Shown here piece by piece: positions 1 through 12,026 of a stretch of DNA of 64,000 bases. A model generated the notes under the pieces. That model did not search any database. It had not been told where the DNA came from and saw only the letters and a list, made by a program, of their open reading frames with translations. The translations under genes were made by a program, and so were the position numbers. How positions within the stretch are numbered: position 1 is the first letter of the stretch; each line of letters starts with the position of its first letter. This DNA is from Aquatica leii. Taxonomy: Eukaryota > Arthropoda > Insecta > Coleoptera > Lampyridae. The stretch lies in NCBI GenBank assembly GCA_035610365.1, contig CM069432.1, positions 109,883,529 through 109,947,528 on the forward strand, in the 5' to 3' direction.

Positions 1-521
1 CTTACAATCAGGCACAAAGCACATTACCATGATCTGTGAATGTAATAAAGCAAATAAAGTTAAGAGGTTGAACTGATTAAAATTATTCTATTTAATTAAT
101 AAACCTTTTAAAAAGGCAAAGTAAAATCACAGCACGGTATCAACATAACCGCACTAAACTTTAGTTCTATATTTAAAAAAATATGCTTGAAAATCGTATC
201 AATTACTTACTCTTATAAGATTATGCATGTATTACTAATTACATACGGTACTTACTGTTATGTAAAATCTCAACTAGATAGCAAATAAACTATAAAAACA
301 ATAACTAACATACAGTATCACACTTAATTTAAAGTTTGTTTGGAAAGTGATGCCTCCACTCTAAATCGCTGTTACGTCACAGTCTCCTAGTGTATTGGTT
401 TATATCGTTTTACAATTTATTATTAAAATATAAATCCAAACATAACCAACTTTTTATAGAACACAAATTGTAAAATCTTGTTAAAATCTATTCTTTAATC
501 AAATAGGAGATTAGGTAGGAC

Positions 522-662
522 ATGCCAGGAAATAAATGTGTACAAAAATTGCGAGAATTAAAAAAAAAGACGCCAGAATTAAAATTTCATCGGTCTCCAC
601 TAGACAAACGTGACAGTTCAAGATTGGCAAACGGATCTAACGGAACTAAAGTAAACGTTGCG
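522..662 (+). CDS. First coding exon of an unidentified host gene
   Basis: An ATG opens 47 codons and ends cleanly in phase 0 at a consensus donor (GTAAGT at 663-668). The peptide is basic and hydrophilic (starts MPGNKCVQKLRELKKK) with no signal peptide. About 140 bp upstream, near 373-382, lies a CRE-like GTTACGTCAC, which could be promoter-proximal. The next exon at 978 enters in the same phase and keeps the frame open, which is the main reason to call this a real gene. I do not recognise the product. Neither exon resembles a mobile-element protein. Confidence 0.6.
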
Positions 663-977
663 GTAAGTGAAATTGAAATTTTTTAAATTATTACCCAAAA
701 AATTTGAGTTGCCCTGTACGATGAATTTTCTGTTCAATTGATTCTCTCAAATGTATTAATCTTTCAATTATTATTCTTTTAATTGTTTAATTATTTCTAT
801 TAGTAGTTATAATTTACCCAAGCACCGTATGTTAAATTACTTGTCTGATTTGTGAATCTCGTCAGAAAAATGTAAATAGTGTATCAAAATATATTATTAC
901 AGAGGATCATTATTGATGTGAAAAAGAAAGTATACTTTACTCTACTACACGATTTTTCAAATTGAACCATTTTCCAG

Positions 978-1095
978 AATGTTGGATCTTTCATAAGATT
1001 TAAATGTACAGAATATTTCCATGTATTAAAATTGGCAAGGAACTATAGATTAAATTTTTTTAAACGTCAGCAGCAAGGAACAGAAAAGAAAGATG
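978..1095 (+). CDS. Second coding exon of the same host gene
   Basis: The exon follows an acceptor (TTTTCCAG) and ends before a donor (GTACGT) in phase 1. Its 39 codons join in frame to exon 1 across a 315-bp intron. The peptide is basic and aromatic (contains FIRFKCTEYFHVLKL) and looks like part of a folded domain, but I cannot name it. No third exon was found downstream on this strand. The only other host-like exon, the PH-domain one at 56.5 kb, accepts the same phase but lies on the opposite strand. Confidence 0.55.
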
Positions 1096-2168
1096 GTACG
1101 TAAAACAAGCATAAAAATGTAGCAATTATTATATATTATGTTATCTACAGACTGGAGTCGATTTTGAAGTTAAAACCAGATTACTATTACAAAACATACT
1201 CCATTTACTATTAACGACTACAAAAGAAAAGTATCGGATCAGATGTTAGAATAATAATGGATACCAAATGCAACAAGAATCAGAGCACAAACTGCTTTTT
1301 GTCGACATGTTAAATTTTTAATTTAAATTTAAATGAGTATGAGTAGTTGCAATCATTTCAATTAGGTTGATGAGTATGAGCATTTATGTATTCTACGGTA
1401 GAAGTTACGTAAATGTAAGGGTAAACTGTATTCCTGTTTTAACTCGTAAATTTATACTTTTGCTATAGTAGTTTAGTGTGTAAAGTAGGTAGTTTTTTAC
1501 AAATTTATTAAATATATTTGAAGAATGCGTTTTGAGGAAACACCTATCATTTGAAAGACGTATTAACTTTACGTTTTTTAGTTTATGTTTATACTGAGTC
1601 AGTATAAATTATAAATACAGTCGTATCTGATAACTAATTTAAAATTGCCTCATAGTCATGTACCTACTTCATGAAACTTTTAACACTGCTGAAATTATTT
1701 ATACTGATAAGTACACCGTATGCGATAAATTATTTTTGGGTATTTTTTATTACGAATTCGAGGTCGTGTAGGTATAATCTCTTACTACTTTGTATTACAA
1801 AACTAATGTGATTTAATTAAATTTATTTTTATTTGATACGGGAATTAACCTTACTTATTTTGTTTGCTAAAGGAGCGTAGAACGATGTGTCGTTTGGTTA
1901 CTTTTTATAAATACCTATGTAAAAAAATTTAAAATAAAATTACTTTTTAACAATGGTTTTAAGTTGTCTTTTTTTTTAATGTTTAATGGTGTGTTTATTA
2001 TGTAACTATTTATTTTAAGTCGCATGGGTAGCAATTATCGACTGTGCACGGTGATCAATTACCAAATTAACAAAGTAAATAATATTATTTTGAAACAGAC
2101 TAAGAATCTTCAAATTAATTTAAATGCTCCTTACTTTAAAAAAAATGTAAATTTATGTTACTATAAAA
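1096..2168. other. Intronic or intergenic AT-rich DNA
   Basis: No coding frame, RNA gene or repeat could be supported here. It is presumably intron downstream of exon 2. Confidence 0.4.
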
Positions 2169-2376
2169 TATACTTGATTACAAATTTACTCAGAACAGAT
2201 AAGTAGAAATGTACTTGATTACAAATGTACACAAATACAATTGTACTCATGACTTTAGATTACGTTAATACTCAAGTATATTTGTACTAATTCGTTTTGA
2301 GTGCATTTGTATTCGTGTACATTTGTATTCAAGTAAATTTCTACTCATCTGTTCTGAGTAAATTTGTAATCAAGTA
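2169..2376. repeat. Fold-back inverted repeat (hairpin)
   Basis: The left arm (2169-2252) and right arm (2294-2376) are near-complementary over about 84 bp around a roughly 41-bp spacer. Each arm is built from short motifs of the type GTACTTGATTACAAAT and ACTCAGAACAGAT. It is probably a fold-back MITE. The arms overlap the end of a short open frame (2024-2206), which I do not regard as a gene. Confidence 0.75.
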
Positions 2377-5300
2377 CATTTTACTCATACTTTTTTGTGT
2401 AGAAGTGTACTCAATTACTTTTTGTACAATAATAAAATTATTTTGTAAGTAAATAGTTTTTGTACATGATATTCAACTCTAACTAAATAAATTTTTCTTC
2501 AATACCTAAACAGTTTGTTGTACTCAATAAAAGAAATATGAACTCGTTGTGGTTGTCTAAATTATCCAAACAACTGACGAAATTACATAATTCTTCCTTC
2601 AGACTATTATTTTTATATGCAACAAATTCAATAGTTACAAAAAATTCTAAATTAAGCGTTTTGCCAAATTCGTCAATCATTTATATCTAATGTGATTCAT
2701 AACATAATTGTAAAAAATAAATAATAGATTGGTTTTATCTCGTGGAATGCTCGTACATAAATTTTATGAACGCTTGAAACTATACCAAAAATTAGAAGAA
2801 TTAACTTAAATATTGAGAACGTTTTTGCTGGAAGATTTTAACACACCTGTAAGATAGAGAACTTCTATGAAGGCTCTAATCCTTTTTTTTATCTTTATTT
2901 CGGGCATCCCAATCCCAAGTAAATCCCTATCTAATTTTATCCACATATATGGGCAATTAGTGATTGTTCAAATTATAGTAACGTCTAATAAGAGACGCAA
3001 ACATTCAATTCCCGTTTTGACATTTTTAGCAATTCCTTTTGGGTTAAGGAAACCAGTTACTATATTATGAAAACATGTTCGAATATGTGCATTCGGTTTT
3101 TGGTGAATCATTTTGTTTCCTTATCTTTTTCTACGTAGTACTACATATGTTTTGTTGTTATCTCCTTTTCATCGTCAGGACTACTTTTAAAGTTGCTGCT
3201 ACCTGCATCTTGTTTGGACGCTAACTCATGTTCGCTTATAATAAATTCGTCTTTTTTTAGATTTTATCACTCTTGTCATCCGCATCACTTTGGTCACTAG
3301 TCAGTTCGCTATACCACTGCAACTATACATTTGGATTTCTTGACGTTTGAGTTTGTTTTCATTTTTTTTCAGTCATGTTGTACGCAAATCATATCTAAAT
3401 AACATAATTAATAAGAAAATAAATAGAAACTTACAAATATGTCTGTGCCGTAGTTACATAATAATATTTTCTGTGTAAAGCAATGTTTCTAAGAACTTTT
3501 TTATCACAATTTACTACAAAAATCAACTATAGTGTTTTTTACTTTTTGCAAAAAAAATCTGCCGAGTTTAGACAGAAGAGCTACGGTTGCCGTTGCGGCC
3601 CAGTGATTAAGAATCTTTAATATTTTGAACGTACACGGTTCTTTTGAGGCAGGTAGACTTGAGATAACAGGTTTTTCTTGTCAACAAAACATAAAAAAGC
3701 AACAAAATAATAATGCTGACATACTTATTTTTTAATGCAAAAGCCACACATTAAATAAATAAAAACCTGAACAAATGCGTAAACTAGTTAGTGCCAACTT
3801 AAAATGGTTCGTGAAGCTTTTATATGTTAAGGTACTTTGACCATGCAGTTGTACTGAACAAGCTGATAAAGTATTGCGTTCAGATTCACCTATGCGACCA
3901 ACGGCAACGTAGTCTTACAATGCAAGCAAACTGTATACGATATAGATGTATTGCTTTTTTATGTTAGATTTCTTAGACGGCATAATGTAGTTGAAAGTTA
4001 ATCCTTAAGTTTACAGATTTTTTTAGCTGTAGTATTTTAATTGTTGATTACTTTATATATTTTTGGTACAATTCAAAATTTTTATTTTTTATTTTCAGAT
4101 TAAAATTTTTATTGTTAGTTGTATTTTTTCGTTTATAGATTTTAATCAGATAGTACGCAACAAAAGACATAAAAAACTTAAAATAATAACGGCTTAAGGA
4201 AAAACATATATCTAAAATGCAAATCAAGTTTGTGTTATTATTTAGCCGCTGGGTCGCTAAAATTTAAAATCATAAAACCAATAACACTAATAACTCCTAT
4301 AAAATTTACATTGCTTTATACCGGCGAGGCGGTACTCCAAACATACTTCAAGACGAACTTCATGTTATTTTAAATTTTCTTATAAGTAACATTATGATGC
4401 ATAAACTTGAATATTTAGAATGTTTTAATTATAAATATAAATTTCTAAAGCTAAAGTACAATTTATTGATAATCACTTTCTAAAAATATTATCTTATTTT
4501 ATTAAAAATGGCTTTTTGTAGTTACATTTTTACACATTGAACAGTAATTTAATTCATATGAAATGTTTTTGCAAATATTTTCGAGGAATAAAAAATGTAC
4601 TTATAAACATGTTTTCTAGGACAAGGGTTGACTAAAAATCAATCTAAAAAATAAAGTTAACAGTTGTTTATCAAACGAATCTGACTTTTTAAAAAACTAA
4701 AATTTTTTACATTGTACATTTTGCCATTTTAATGGTTAATTTTAAGCTAATTTAGTTAATGAAAAGTTAATTTGTTTAGTTTCGACACTTATAATGTTAC
4801 AAAACTTTAATTTGTAGTGGTTATATTAACTCAATTTGTTTTAAGTAAACCTTGAACCAACATATAATAAAATAATTTACAACTAAACAAACAAGTAAAC
4901 CAGAAAATATAAAAACCAAATTTAAAAATAAGTATTGTTAAACAATCTATAAATTGCAATTAAAAAATTAAAACAAGTACCTTTCCTGACAAAACTTTTA
5001 ATTTAAACTTTTTGCGTTTACAAGTTTATTGTTTTTTATCATTTATGGTTTTTATTCATCTTTATTATTATTTTATATTACAAAGGTAAGTACAATACAT
5101 AATATACTTAAACTATTGATAAACTGATAATAACAATTTAAATTATTAAAGCTTGAACTCAAATATCCATAAATAATAACTTATGTAATTGTAGATTTGA
5201 CATAAGTTTTATAACTAATTTTAGTTTAATACTATTATTTGTATTATCAATTATTTAGATATTATTACAATATATCTGTTGTTTAAAAAAAATGAAAACA

Positions 5301-7599
5301 GAAATAAAATAAGATGAATCACTTAGCATTGGCGCTGCACAGTTTTTTTAATTTATAAACAATAAGAATAATGTATGCTTCGCGTATGTCACTGACGACT
5401 TTTCATGTACCTACGAATGCTCTATTTTCAAAACTGCGCAACCATATGGAATCTAAATAATTGCAGTTTTATATAACTTTATTACCAACCACGTTTTTTT
5501 TTGTTTAAATTAGTTTAATTTGGACACTTGTTTTTTTAAATTTGTTAACGTCTATCATAATTTAATTTAAATAAGATTAAAGCTTCAAAAAAATTTTTTT
5601 TAATTCTAACATTTTGTTTTCAACATACTTTTAGACAAACTTAAAAACGCTTTTATTTTCTTAAGACTCAAGACCTCAATAATTAAGTTAACTAAGAATT
5701 ATAATAAATTAACACTTATAGGTACAGACTTTAAAAAGTGGTGTGTCTAGTACTACGCTTTAAGACAGTCAACAATGATAAACGTTAATATAAATTACTA
5801 TAAACATAAAATAATTGTAACACTAACAAACTTAGACGTGACAATGCTTAAATATGTAAAATTTTTATTGTCAAGGTGATAAAACTGACAAAACTATAAT
5901 GAGCGTAACTGAAACATCCATGCATTAATTATTCTTAAATATTTATAAATTGTACTTAAGATGCATAGTTTAAATATTTCGTCAATAAAAAAATACTACA
6001 AAGAACAAATTAACCCATCGGAAAATGTTTAGAAAAAATTAGTTAACAGTGACAAACGAATACAAAGGTGCAAAATAACTACATTACAATTCAATTTTTT
6101 TTTAATTTATTATAAGTGTCTGCTTACAGTTTACAAAACAAAAAATAAGAAGGAAAAATGTATGAAGTATTAATTTACTATTTAAATGTACTAAAAACTT
6201 TAAATATTTTGTTATTTTTTTATGTAACGTTTTGTTGTATTTATTTTTTCTTTATTTCATAACGTATTTTTTTTAAATTTATAGTTGACTTGCTTTTTTT
6301 AGTAAATGTTTTACGTACACTTGCTTACTTACTTACTTGAAACACTAAAACACTAAAATTGATTTGTCAAAAACTAAAAAGGTTTAGAAATTATATTTAA
6401 TTTGATTTTTTTACGTAAATAAAAGTTAAACGTAAATAAGTTTTTGCTAAATATTGTAAAATAAAAATGTCGTCAAATAACGTTATCGGAAAAATAAAAC
6501 GGTAAAATCGTTGCTAACAATATTTGTTTTATGGTGTTTTATAATTTAATTAGCCTAGAAGTTTTTGAATTTAAATTTGATTGTTTTGCACGTGCGTTTG
6601 CTTGAACAAAAGAAGTATATTCAAATTTCGTATTTTATTTCATTTATTCAAATCACAAAAATTTAGTGTTCTAAAATAAAATTTACTTGCGTTTCAATGA
6701 TTTTCGTCGGATTTAAAAAATCCGATTTATACTAAATTACATAGACATTTCTTTTTAAAAAGTATTTGAATGTCTTCAAAATTTACTCTCTTGTCGCTTA
6801 TAAATACTTATCCGCTAGCTGTATTGCTCAAAGCAGTAGGTTATCGATTTTACTAAGGTTTCTTGCTTTGAAGAATGTTTTATTATTTTTACTAAATTGC
6901 TCAAAGTAAGTGAATCGTTTCCAAAACTCTAAATTTGTATTTTTATTTTTAAGCACGTTGTAATTATCTTATTTTTTATTTGTAGCTTTATGTCAAGTCA
7001 ATATAGTAATTGCATACTTAAATTTACTACTTTAATGATTACATTAGTAAAAATAAGCAAGTTTTAGTTATAGCGTCATAAACCATGTTAACTTTTATTT
7101 GGTTTTGTTATACAAATAGATTATATACTTACACATGTATTGCATGCAATATTACAAACGCAACCATCAAAGTATTCCGTTGCGACAGCAATAAGATATG
7201 TATAAAATAAGATAAATTAGTATAAATTAAAAACCACTTATTATAGTTTTTAAATGTTACCAATTGATTATGATTTGCAGAACTTCGTTTAATTTTTTTT
7301 ACAATTTGACGATTGTTTAAATGATTGCTACATCAGTAAATTAATGAATGTTAGAACTGTTTTAGTTAAACATAATATACAGAGTGATTTGCGGAACTGA
7401 AAGGTTAGACCTATATAGAAAATTACTAAATGTACTTGCTTCAAAGTTAGTATACATATATAATAACATATTATCTATTAAAGTAAAATAATTGCAATGT
7501 TGTAACACTTTTGGTTATAATAAAAAAAACTTTAATATTTTTTAGAATTTAAAAGTTTATCATAAATAAAAAAATTGTATTGTCAATTAACATTGTACA
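2377..7599. other. Long AT-rich stretch without recognisable genes
   Basis: Only short open frames occur (for example 2483-2680 minus and 2867-3070 plus), and none has family signatures or splice context. A tRNA-like SINE head lies at 3578-3662. Otherwise I see nothing beyond homopolymer-rich AT sequence. Confidence 0.4.
3578..3662 (+). repeat. Possible tRNA-derived SINE head
   Basis: A box-A-like GGCCCAGTGATTAAG (about 3597) is followed roughly 35 bp later by a degenerate box-B-like GGTTCTTTTGAGG. The GC-richer patch (TTGCCGTTGCGGCCCAG) stands out from the AT-rich surroundings. No cloverleaf could be drawn, so this is a weak SINE call. Confidence 0.3.
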
Positions 7600-8242
7600 C
7601 ACTTTAAAACCTTATTAAAATCATCCTTTAATAAGGTTTTTTATGTGCTCAATACGGCAATTTTTTCATTAAATACATTCTCGTGTGTAAACTTAGCTTT
7701 ATCTATACAAATAATTCTTTTTAATAAATTAGGATTTTCTTGCAAAATAAGTAACGGGTGATCGAGATTATTCGCAAGCCATGTGACCTGTTTGTTTACG
7801 TTTTTAATGGATATTTACTGCGTTACCTGTACTACATGGTCACGTGGTTTGAGAATAATCTTGATCTTACTGTATTATTGTTTCACAAAATGGTATGCGG
7901 TCTTCCTTGTCATTTCTTTCAGTGCTTGTACGGGAATAAATTCGTAATTGTGCATTTGATGTTTAATTAAACCTTTAAATAGAAAAATGGAAAATTTTTA
8001 TAATCTTTTGCTTTTTTTATTGATCCATAAGGGTACGTTTTAGAATTAGCAAGTAATGCAATTTGATTTTTCTCAGTTCCAGTAGTAGTAGGTTTTGGCA
8101 TTTCTCTTTCTCTACAAACGCTGCTTGCAAATTTAATAACTTTAGGAAATGGTTTTTTTGTCATTGATGGTCGTTCTAGCCATAATTCTATTACACTCGC
8201 CATGAATAAATTAAAAATCTCTGCATTTGTATACTTTGCCAT
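7600..8242 (-). pseudogene. Mariner-like transposase remnant
   Basis: On the minus strand, a 91-codon frame starting MAKYTNAEIFNLF resembles the N-terminal start of the insect mariner group whose transposases open with M-x-x-YTNAE. Downstream (about 7635-7800) another frame contains NPNLLKRIICIDKAKFTHENVFN. That matches the region around the first catalytic Asp (IIFxDEAKFxxxGxxN), but here Asp-Glu reads Asp-Lys. The two parts are in different frames, with AT-rich non-matching sequence between them. The gene is decayed and lacks its C-terminal catalytic part. Confidence 0.5.
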
Positions 8243-9559
8243 TTTAATGTTATAAAAATGTAATTTTTATTTAAACAAACATACATAAAGTTAATTGGTT
8301 TTGTTTTATGTCTTGGCATCAAAGCCTACTCCTTATTATTGTACTGTTGCTAGGATCACTACTTATTGTAAGTAATAATCCATTTATAGACAATTTTTAA
8401 ATTGTTCAATTTATATAAAATTTCATATAACCTTTTTTTTGTGGAAAACAATTTGTAGAATAACATAAACTGATAAAAACGGTATTGTTCTGTTTAAAAA
8501 ATAGAATTTTTTTAATAATTATTATATGTTAAGTTAAGCGAATTGTTTTTTTCTCAAAAAAGAAAAAAAAGTTCTTCTAAGCAAGTATGTGCATTTTCAT
8601 TTTTAGTGTTATTAATAGACTTAATATTCTAATATTATCACAAATCCTAAAAGTGTCAATATATATTTATTATATTTATTATATAATTTAACGAAATTTT
8701 ACCTGATTTTTATATCTAAAAATCAAATTTCTTATTTGTTAAGGAGAATATTTAAAAATTGAGGTAATTGCAATAACCAACAATAAAGAGCAACGATACA
8801 AGAAATAGAAATAGATACATAAATAACAAAATGTAATAATGACGTGTAACTGTAACGTTTGGCATTAAATATAACAACAATACACTAATAAAATACACTA
8901 AAATTTAAATGTTAAAACCAAAATTAGAAACTACAGACAAAAACTAAAAATCATTAATTCTAATTAAAAGTATGTTTTTTTCATATTTAAATTTATCATT
9001 TAATAAATGGTAACATGTTTTGACCAAAATGGTCATCATATGCTCACTAAAATTATAAATATAAAAATATGATCGAAACCTTAATTACATTTATATTTAC
9101 AATTAATAAATTAAATAAATTAGTATAAATCATACACGTTAATACCAAAATAACATTATAAACAAAAAAAATTTAAATAAGATAGATATAAACACAAAAT
9201 TATATATAATAATTTTAATAAAAATAATAATACATTACAAAAAAAAAAAAAATGTTATTTTAGAAACAGAAAATAGTTAATAAAATTAACGACTGCATTT
9301 AAAAAAACATCTGGTTTTACACTAAATCTTTATTCTTTTTTTTATCTCTAAAAGGTTTCATTCAAAGCTTTTATTACAAAAATTAAGAATTTTGTAATCG
9401 CTTTTTTAATTAAATGAGTAGTTACATTTTAGAGTACTATTCGCAATAAAAGATTTACGAAATACATTAATCAAACATTATTATGTTTAATGCAAACAAG
9501 AGGTTTTGTTATTCTGGTTCAAAACTTACATCCACTTTGTGTAATACAAAAAAAATTAA
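8243..9559. other. AT-rich DNA, nothing recognised
   Basis: Very AT-rich with A runs and no supported coding frame. Confidence 0.4.
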
Positions 9560-10011
9560 GTCTGCCACAATTTAAAATGTACAATGGCCGCTTAAGATCG
9601 GCCTATTCACATTCTAATGGTATAGGGTGTTTTCCATTAGAAGCTTAAAGCAAATAAACTATTGTAATTTTATTATCTGTTTAGCTAAAGAAATAATAGA
9701 AATACCAGATTGGTATTTATTATAAAATTTTAAATGTATTTATTATTTAAAAAGCAAGCTATTAATTCTAGAATTTTTGTTTATATCAGATATTTATATA
9801 GAATATTGCTTCTACTAATACCTACTATCTTTACTAGTGTATTCATAACATATTTACAATTACTATGCATAATGAATTAAATCATTTTAATAGTGGACTG
9901 ATTAAAGATACGTCAAATGATCAATTAAATAAAAAATCATATCGTTCTGTTCTTTAGCACAAAACGACCTTCAGATTCTAAAATGCATGCTATTTATATT
10001 TTTTGTGAAAT

Positions 10012-10017
10012 AACGAT
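10012..10017. repeat. Polinton target-site duplication, left
   Basis: AACGAT directly precedes the element and is repeated at 26410-26415. Six base pairs is the duplication length known for Polintons. Confidence 0.9.
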
Positions 10018-10335
10018 AGTAGGTTAAGTTGGAGACTTCTGTGACAAGAGGAGGAGTACTCCTCCTCCGTGACCTACATTACAAAGTTTTAAATGACCTA
10101 GAGTAACCTTACTCCTCCTCACTGACCTACATTCAAAGCTCTAAATGACCTAGAGTAACCTTACTCCTCCTCACTGACCTACATTCAAAGCTCTAAATGA
10201 CCTAGAGTAACCTTACTCCTCCTCCGTGACCTACATTACAAAGTTTTAAATGACCTAGAGTAACCTTACTCCTCCTCACTGACCTACATTCAAAGCTCTA
10301 AATGACCTAGAGTAACCTTACTGCTCCTCTCTGAC
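10018..10335 (+). repeat. Polinton left terminal inverted repeat with 52-bp minisatellite
   Basis: The first 52 bp are unique and contain a perfect 20-bp palindrome at 10048-10067 (GAGGAGGAGT followed by its complement). Five tandem copies of a 52-53-bp unit follow, starting at 10070, 10123, 10175, 10227 and 10280, plus a degenerate sixth at 10332. Two unit variants occur (ATTACAAAGTTTT versus ATTCAAAGCTCT). The right end has four full units, so copy number differs between the two termini. Confidence 0.95.
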
Positions 10336-10483
10336 ATAAAGTAATGACACTTCTCCAATATCTACATATAAGTAATCAAAGAGTAGATTGATTAAAAGTT
10401 TTTATTTATTCTAACCTTCAAACACAATTACTATATAGAGTAATTTATTAATTGTACAGCGTATTTAATAATAAAATAATAAA
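10336..10483. other. Polinton subterminal non-coding region
   Basis: An AT-rich gap between the terminal repeat and the first gene. Nothing is recognisable. Confidence 0.4.
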
Positions 10484-10896
10484 TTACAATAAATCATATA
10501 TTGAGCCAAAATAGTATATAAGAAAAATTAATATTAGCATAAGTAATAACATTGAAAATGTAATGGATAGTATACCATATGTGGTACAAATAGTTGATAG
10601 AGAAGTGTAGTTAGTCGAACCACATTTGTCTAATAAGTTAATGTAATGCACAGAGTTCCAATCGGTTTGTAGAAAACTTGAGTTGTTGTTATAAAAACGT
10701 AGTCGAAAATCCTGTGGTTCTGCAATTGGTAGAACTTTTACACTGTATAAATTTAATGGTATTAGTTTATACCACTTTGTAGGATTACTTTTAAAAAAGA
10801 TGTATATGTTTTAGAACAAAATGGTGGTTGCAGTACATATAAACTGTTGTTAGAAACAGCTGTAAAAACCAACAGACTAAAGATTTTTGGAACCAT
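10484..10896 (-). pseudogene. Small type I membrane protein, tandem paralogue, frameshifted
   Basis: Reading leftward from the ATG at 10896, the first about 36 codons start with a hydrophobic signal-like segment and reach a QPP motif. A one-base shift in a T/A run near 10788 moves the rest into another frame. That frame continues to a strongly hydrophobic stretch of about 20 residues (coded near 10505-10565) and a short tail before the stop at 10484. Signal peptide, Cys-containing ectodomain and terminal membrane anchor suggest a surface protein. It is paralogous to the neighbour at 10953-11234 (shared spacing of signal, LYxxQPP, K-x-NPxxW and F-R-x-x-F). Function unknown. Confidence 0.6.
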
Positions 10897-10952
10897 CGCA
10901 CACACAAAAAGTTGAATACACAACTAACAACACGTGTCACTGTTTGGCATAA

Positions 10953-11234
10953 TTATAATACCGCGATCATTGAACGAATCACATTTACGCCAATCCGTGT
11001 GTGAATATAATGGTTACTGCTAGAAAATTGTATGCGAAATTCTTTCGAAGTATTGGGTGCTGTTATAGTAAAAACTTTAATACCATGTAATACGTTAGGC
11101 ATAAGTTGAAACCACTGGTGTGGGTTATCTTTAAAACAAATAATAGCATCTTCACAGTTCGGAGGTTGAACTATATAAAGAGTATTACCATAACAAGCAC
11201 TGAGCACAACTGATTTAAAAATGATGGGAATCAT
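10953..11234 (-). pseudogene. Small secreted-type protein, paralogue of the next gene
   Basis: A 93-codon frame begins with a hydrophobic leader (MIPIIFKSVVLSACYGNTLY), followed by a Cys and Pro-containing ectodomain with no clear membrane anchor. It shares motif order with the gene at 10484-10896: LYIVQPP, NPHQWF and FRIQF. Near its 3' end, in a CACACA run at about 11006, the similarity to the paralogue moves to another frame. The C-terminus in this copy may therefore be altered by a dinucleotide slip. TATA and initiator-like sites lie upstream at 11266-11288. It is 56 bp from its paralogue. I do not recognise the family. Confidence 0.55.
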
Positions 11235-11265
11235 TGCGACGTCGAAAATACACTAAACTAAACAC

Positions 11266-11288
11266 AATCTGAAAGATACATATATATG
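11266..11288 (-). promoter_or_regulatory. TATA plus initiator-like promoter
   Basis: On the minus strand, TATATAT (about 11281-11287) is followed by an arthropod-initiator-like TTTCAGATT (about 11267-11275). This lies 32-53 bp upstream of the ATG at 11234, the layout expected for a leftward RNA polymerase II promoter. Confidence 0.4.
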
Positions 11289-11359
11289 GAAGTCAAAGTA
11301 AAGTACTCAAATTGTAATAAAAATTTTATTTATACGCTTTAACAGCGGATAGTCCACCG

Positions 11360-11820
11360 CTACACCTGGTTAAAATGGAAGTCATACAAAGTTGCAACGT
11401 TTCTTAATGCACAAACTGCTGGATTAATAGTATGAAAACAACACATTCCTGGTTGTTTAGGAATTTTCATTTCATTAGAAAGTTCGATAACATCTGTTGA
11501 TAAATATTCCTGGACAATATTTTTTTTTTGGTATCCTCTTACATATACCAGTTCATGGTTCTTCGTAATTTTTTTACTATTCTTGAAAATTCTTTAATGT
11601 CTACGTACCCACTATCCCACGATAGACCATGATGTTGTCGATATACGTATTCCGCTGTTCTTTTTGCAGCGTAATCCAACGATGTATATTCAAATGGTGG
11701 TTTAAAAAGGAAATGCGAATATGCTTTCCCATTGTAGAAGGCCAGTTCTTTTGGATGGAATAAATGTAAGGGTTCGGTGGAAATGTACCCTTGGACATCG
11801 ATTACAATTCTATTTGCCAT
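11360..11820 (-). pseudogene. 'IDVQG' accessory protein, copy 1, 3' frameshift
   Basis: From the ATG at 11820 the frame is open for 93 codons, with an IVIDVQGY start, HPKELAFY, FKPPFEY and HHGLSWDSG. All align with the intact 148-residue protein at 23918-24364. Near 11555 a shift moves the matching C-terminal part (Y-V-R-G, C-C-F-H, C-A-L) into another frame that runs to the stop at 11360. The beta-strand with an Asp at the N-terminus recalls RNase H-fold nucleases, but no full catalytic set can be shown. A poly(A) signal complement lies near 11325-11330. Confidence 0.7.
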
Positions 11821-11872
11821 GAGGAGTTTAGGTGTAGCGATGAACTATACGTATACTGCTTAAACTCTAAGC

Positions 11873-11879
11873 TTTTATA
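11873..11879 (-). promoter_or_regulatory. TATA box for the copy-1 IDVQG gene
   Basis: TATAAAA on the minus strand, 53-59 bp upstream of the ATG at 11820, in a good position for a short 5' leader. Confidence 0.5.
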
Positions 11880-12026
11880 GCAGCATTATGGTAGTAGGGA
11901 TAGCACAAAAAGCAGTAAAACTTCACTGTAATAAATATATGTAACAACACAACTGTTCAACCCCGCTCCCCCACCACCCCTGCACTCAATCGGAACGTCT
12001 CCGAACGATCCTACAGCATACGCCTG

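Noticed and set aside
2867..3070. 67-codon hydrophobic frame
   Set aside because: Isolated in AT-rich DNA, with no splice context and no family signature.
10070..10335. Direct repeats at regular spacing resembling a CRISPR array
   Set aside because: Units are contiguous without unique spacers, lie inside a transposon terminus and recur inverted at the other end, so they form a minisatellite.
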